Assembly: GCA_023405565.1 (NCBI GenBank)
Contig: JAEXXW010000449.1
Span: 1 to 5,493 of the forward strand
DNA: 5,493 nt
Reading direction: 5' to 3'
Source: Pseudomonadota bacterium
GTDB lineage: Bacteria; Pseudomonadota; Alphaproteobacteria; Rhizobiales; Xanthobacteraceae
The number at the start of each line of letters is the position of its first letter. Position 1 is the stretch's first letter. Positions 5,028 to 5,493 of the stretch are shown here, one piece after another. Below the pieces are notes generated by a model. That model saw only the letters and a list, made by a program, of their open reading frames with translations, was not told where the DNA came from and made no database searches. Both the position numbers and the translations under genes were made by a program.

Positions 5028-5493
5028 ATGACGTGGACGGACGAACGGGTCGAGCAACTCAAAAAGCTCTGGTCGGATGGCCTTTCGGCCAGCCAGATCG
5101 CGGCGGAACTCGGTGGCATTACCCGCAACGCGGTCATCGGTAAAGTCCACCGCCTCGGCCTGTCCGGGCGCACCAAGGCGCCCTCGACTGCAGCGCCGCG
5201 CCCTCGCAAGCCGCGGGCAACCCATATGCTGAGGGTGGCAAGACCTGTGGTGAGAGGCAACACCGCCCTCGCGCATGCCTACGCCTATGACTACGAGGTG
5301 GAGGCCGAGCAGGCCCCGGTCGAGAACGTCATTCCGATGGGCCAGCGCCGCACCCTGCTCGAACTCAACGAGCAGACCTGCCGCTGGCCGATCGGCGATC
5401 CCGCGACCCAGGATTTCTATTTCTGCGGTGGCCATGCGCTCACGGCACTGCCCTATTGCGCCTATCACTCGCGCATCGCCTATCAGCCGCCGG
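5028..5493 (+). CDS. gcrA: Cell cycle regulator GcrA (3' end beyond the window)
   Basis: The first 155 residues are present, with no stop before the edge; the family is usually about 170-180 long, so little is missing. The N terminus, MTWTDERVEQLKKLWSDGLS followed by ASQIAAELGGITRNAVIGKVHRLGLSGR (21-48), is the conserved GcrA DNA-binding helix-turn-helix. Residues 50-105 are a variable basic then acidic linker. The C-terminal part has TCRWPIGDP (117-125), FCGG (132-135) and PYCAYH (142-147), the conserved region that contacts sigma-70. GcrA works with the housekeeping sigma factor to activate promoters carrying CcrM-methylated GANTC, and so couples transcription to replication and division. 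Four GANTC sites lie just upstream. It is divergent from argD and has a strong ribosome binding site. Identification is secure. Confidence 0.97.
   Translation, partial: MTWTDERVEQLKKLWSDGLSASQIAAELGGITRNAVIGKVHRLGLSGRTKAPSTAAPRPRKPRATHMLRVARPVVRGNTALAHAYAYDYEVEAEQAPVENVIPMGQRRTLLELNEQTCRWPIGDPATQDFYFCGGHALTALPYCAYHSRIAYQPP

Noticed and set aside
5025..5468. A 147-codon minus-strand open frame antisense to gcrA
   Set aside because: It lies opposite the conserved GcrA coding sequence and shows no family features.
1..5493. A new defence, mobile or biosynthetic system
   Set aside because: Every sizeable gene but one belongs to a known housekeeping family in a typical alphaproteobacterial order. 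No transposase, integrase, direct repeat array or compositional island was seen.

Overview
The window carries ordinary chromosomal housekeeping genes of an alphaproteobacterium, most likely Hyphomicrobiales (Rhizobiales). The evidence is the block argD-argF-hslO transcribed away from a divergent gcrA, the cell-cycle regulator confined to Alphaproteobacteria, together with GC-rich coding sequence and an OpgC-family membrane protein and ApaG next door. There is no sign of a mobile element, phage, CRISPR array, tRNA or rRNA. I found no new multi-gene system. The points of interest are regulatory.

Layout, left to right. Positions 2-580 (minus strand) hold the N-terminal 193 residues of an OpgC-type acyltransferase that runs off the left edge. 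About 100 bp further on, apaG (684-1076, plus) starts in the opposite direction. It is followed by a small gene of unknown function (1105-1362, plus), which converges on the next block with only 8 bp between the two stop codons. The minus-strand block is, in transcription order, argD (4664 to 3462), argF (3462 to 2530, sharing one base with the argD stop) and hslO (2381 to 1371, after a 148-bp gap). The gap begins with a 12-bp-stem hairpin just past the argF stop. From 4665 to 5027 lies a 363-bp divergent control region. On the plus strand, gcrA (5028 to beyond the right edge) is nearly complete, with a strong ribosome binding site.

Functionally, argD and argF supply two steps of arginine synthesis: the aminotransferase giving N-acetylornithine, and the carbamoylation of ornithine to citrulline. 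hslO encodes the redox-switched chaperone Hsp33. gcrA encodes the sigma-70 partner that reads GANTC methylation made by CcrM. The control region has two distinct halves. The argD half has a near-consensus sigma-70 promoter whose predicted transcript starts almost directly with a perfect 8-bp GC-rich stem-loop, then a T-rich run and a second small stem-loop. The gcrA half holds four GANTC sites within 141 bp, while the other 5.3 kb has only five by hand count. This suggests that gcrA transcription is sensitive to methylation state or autoregulated by GcrA.
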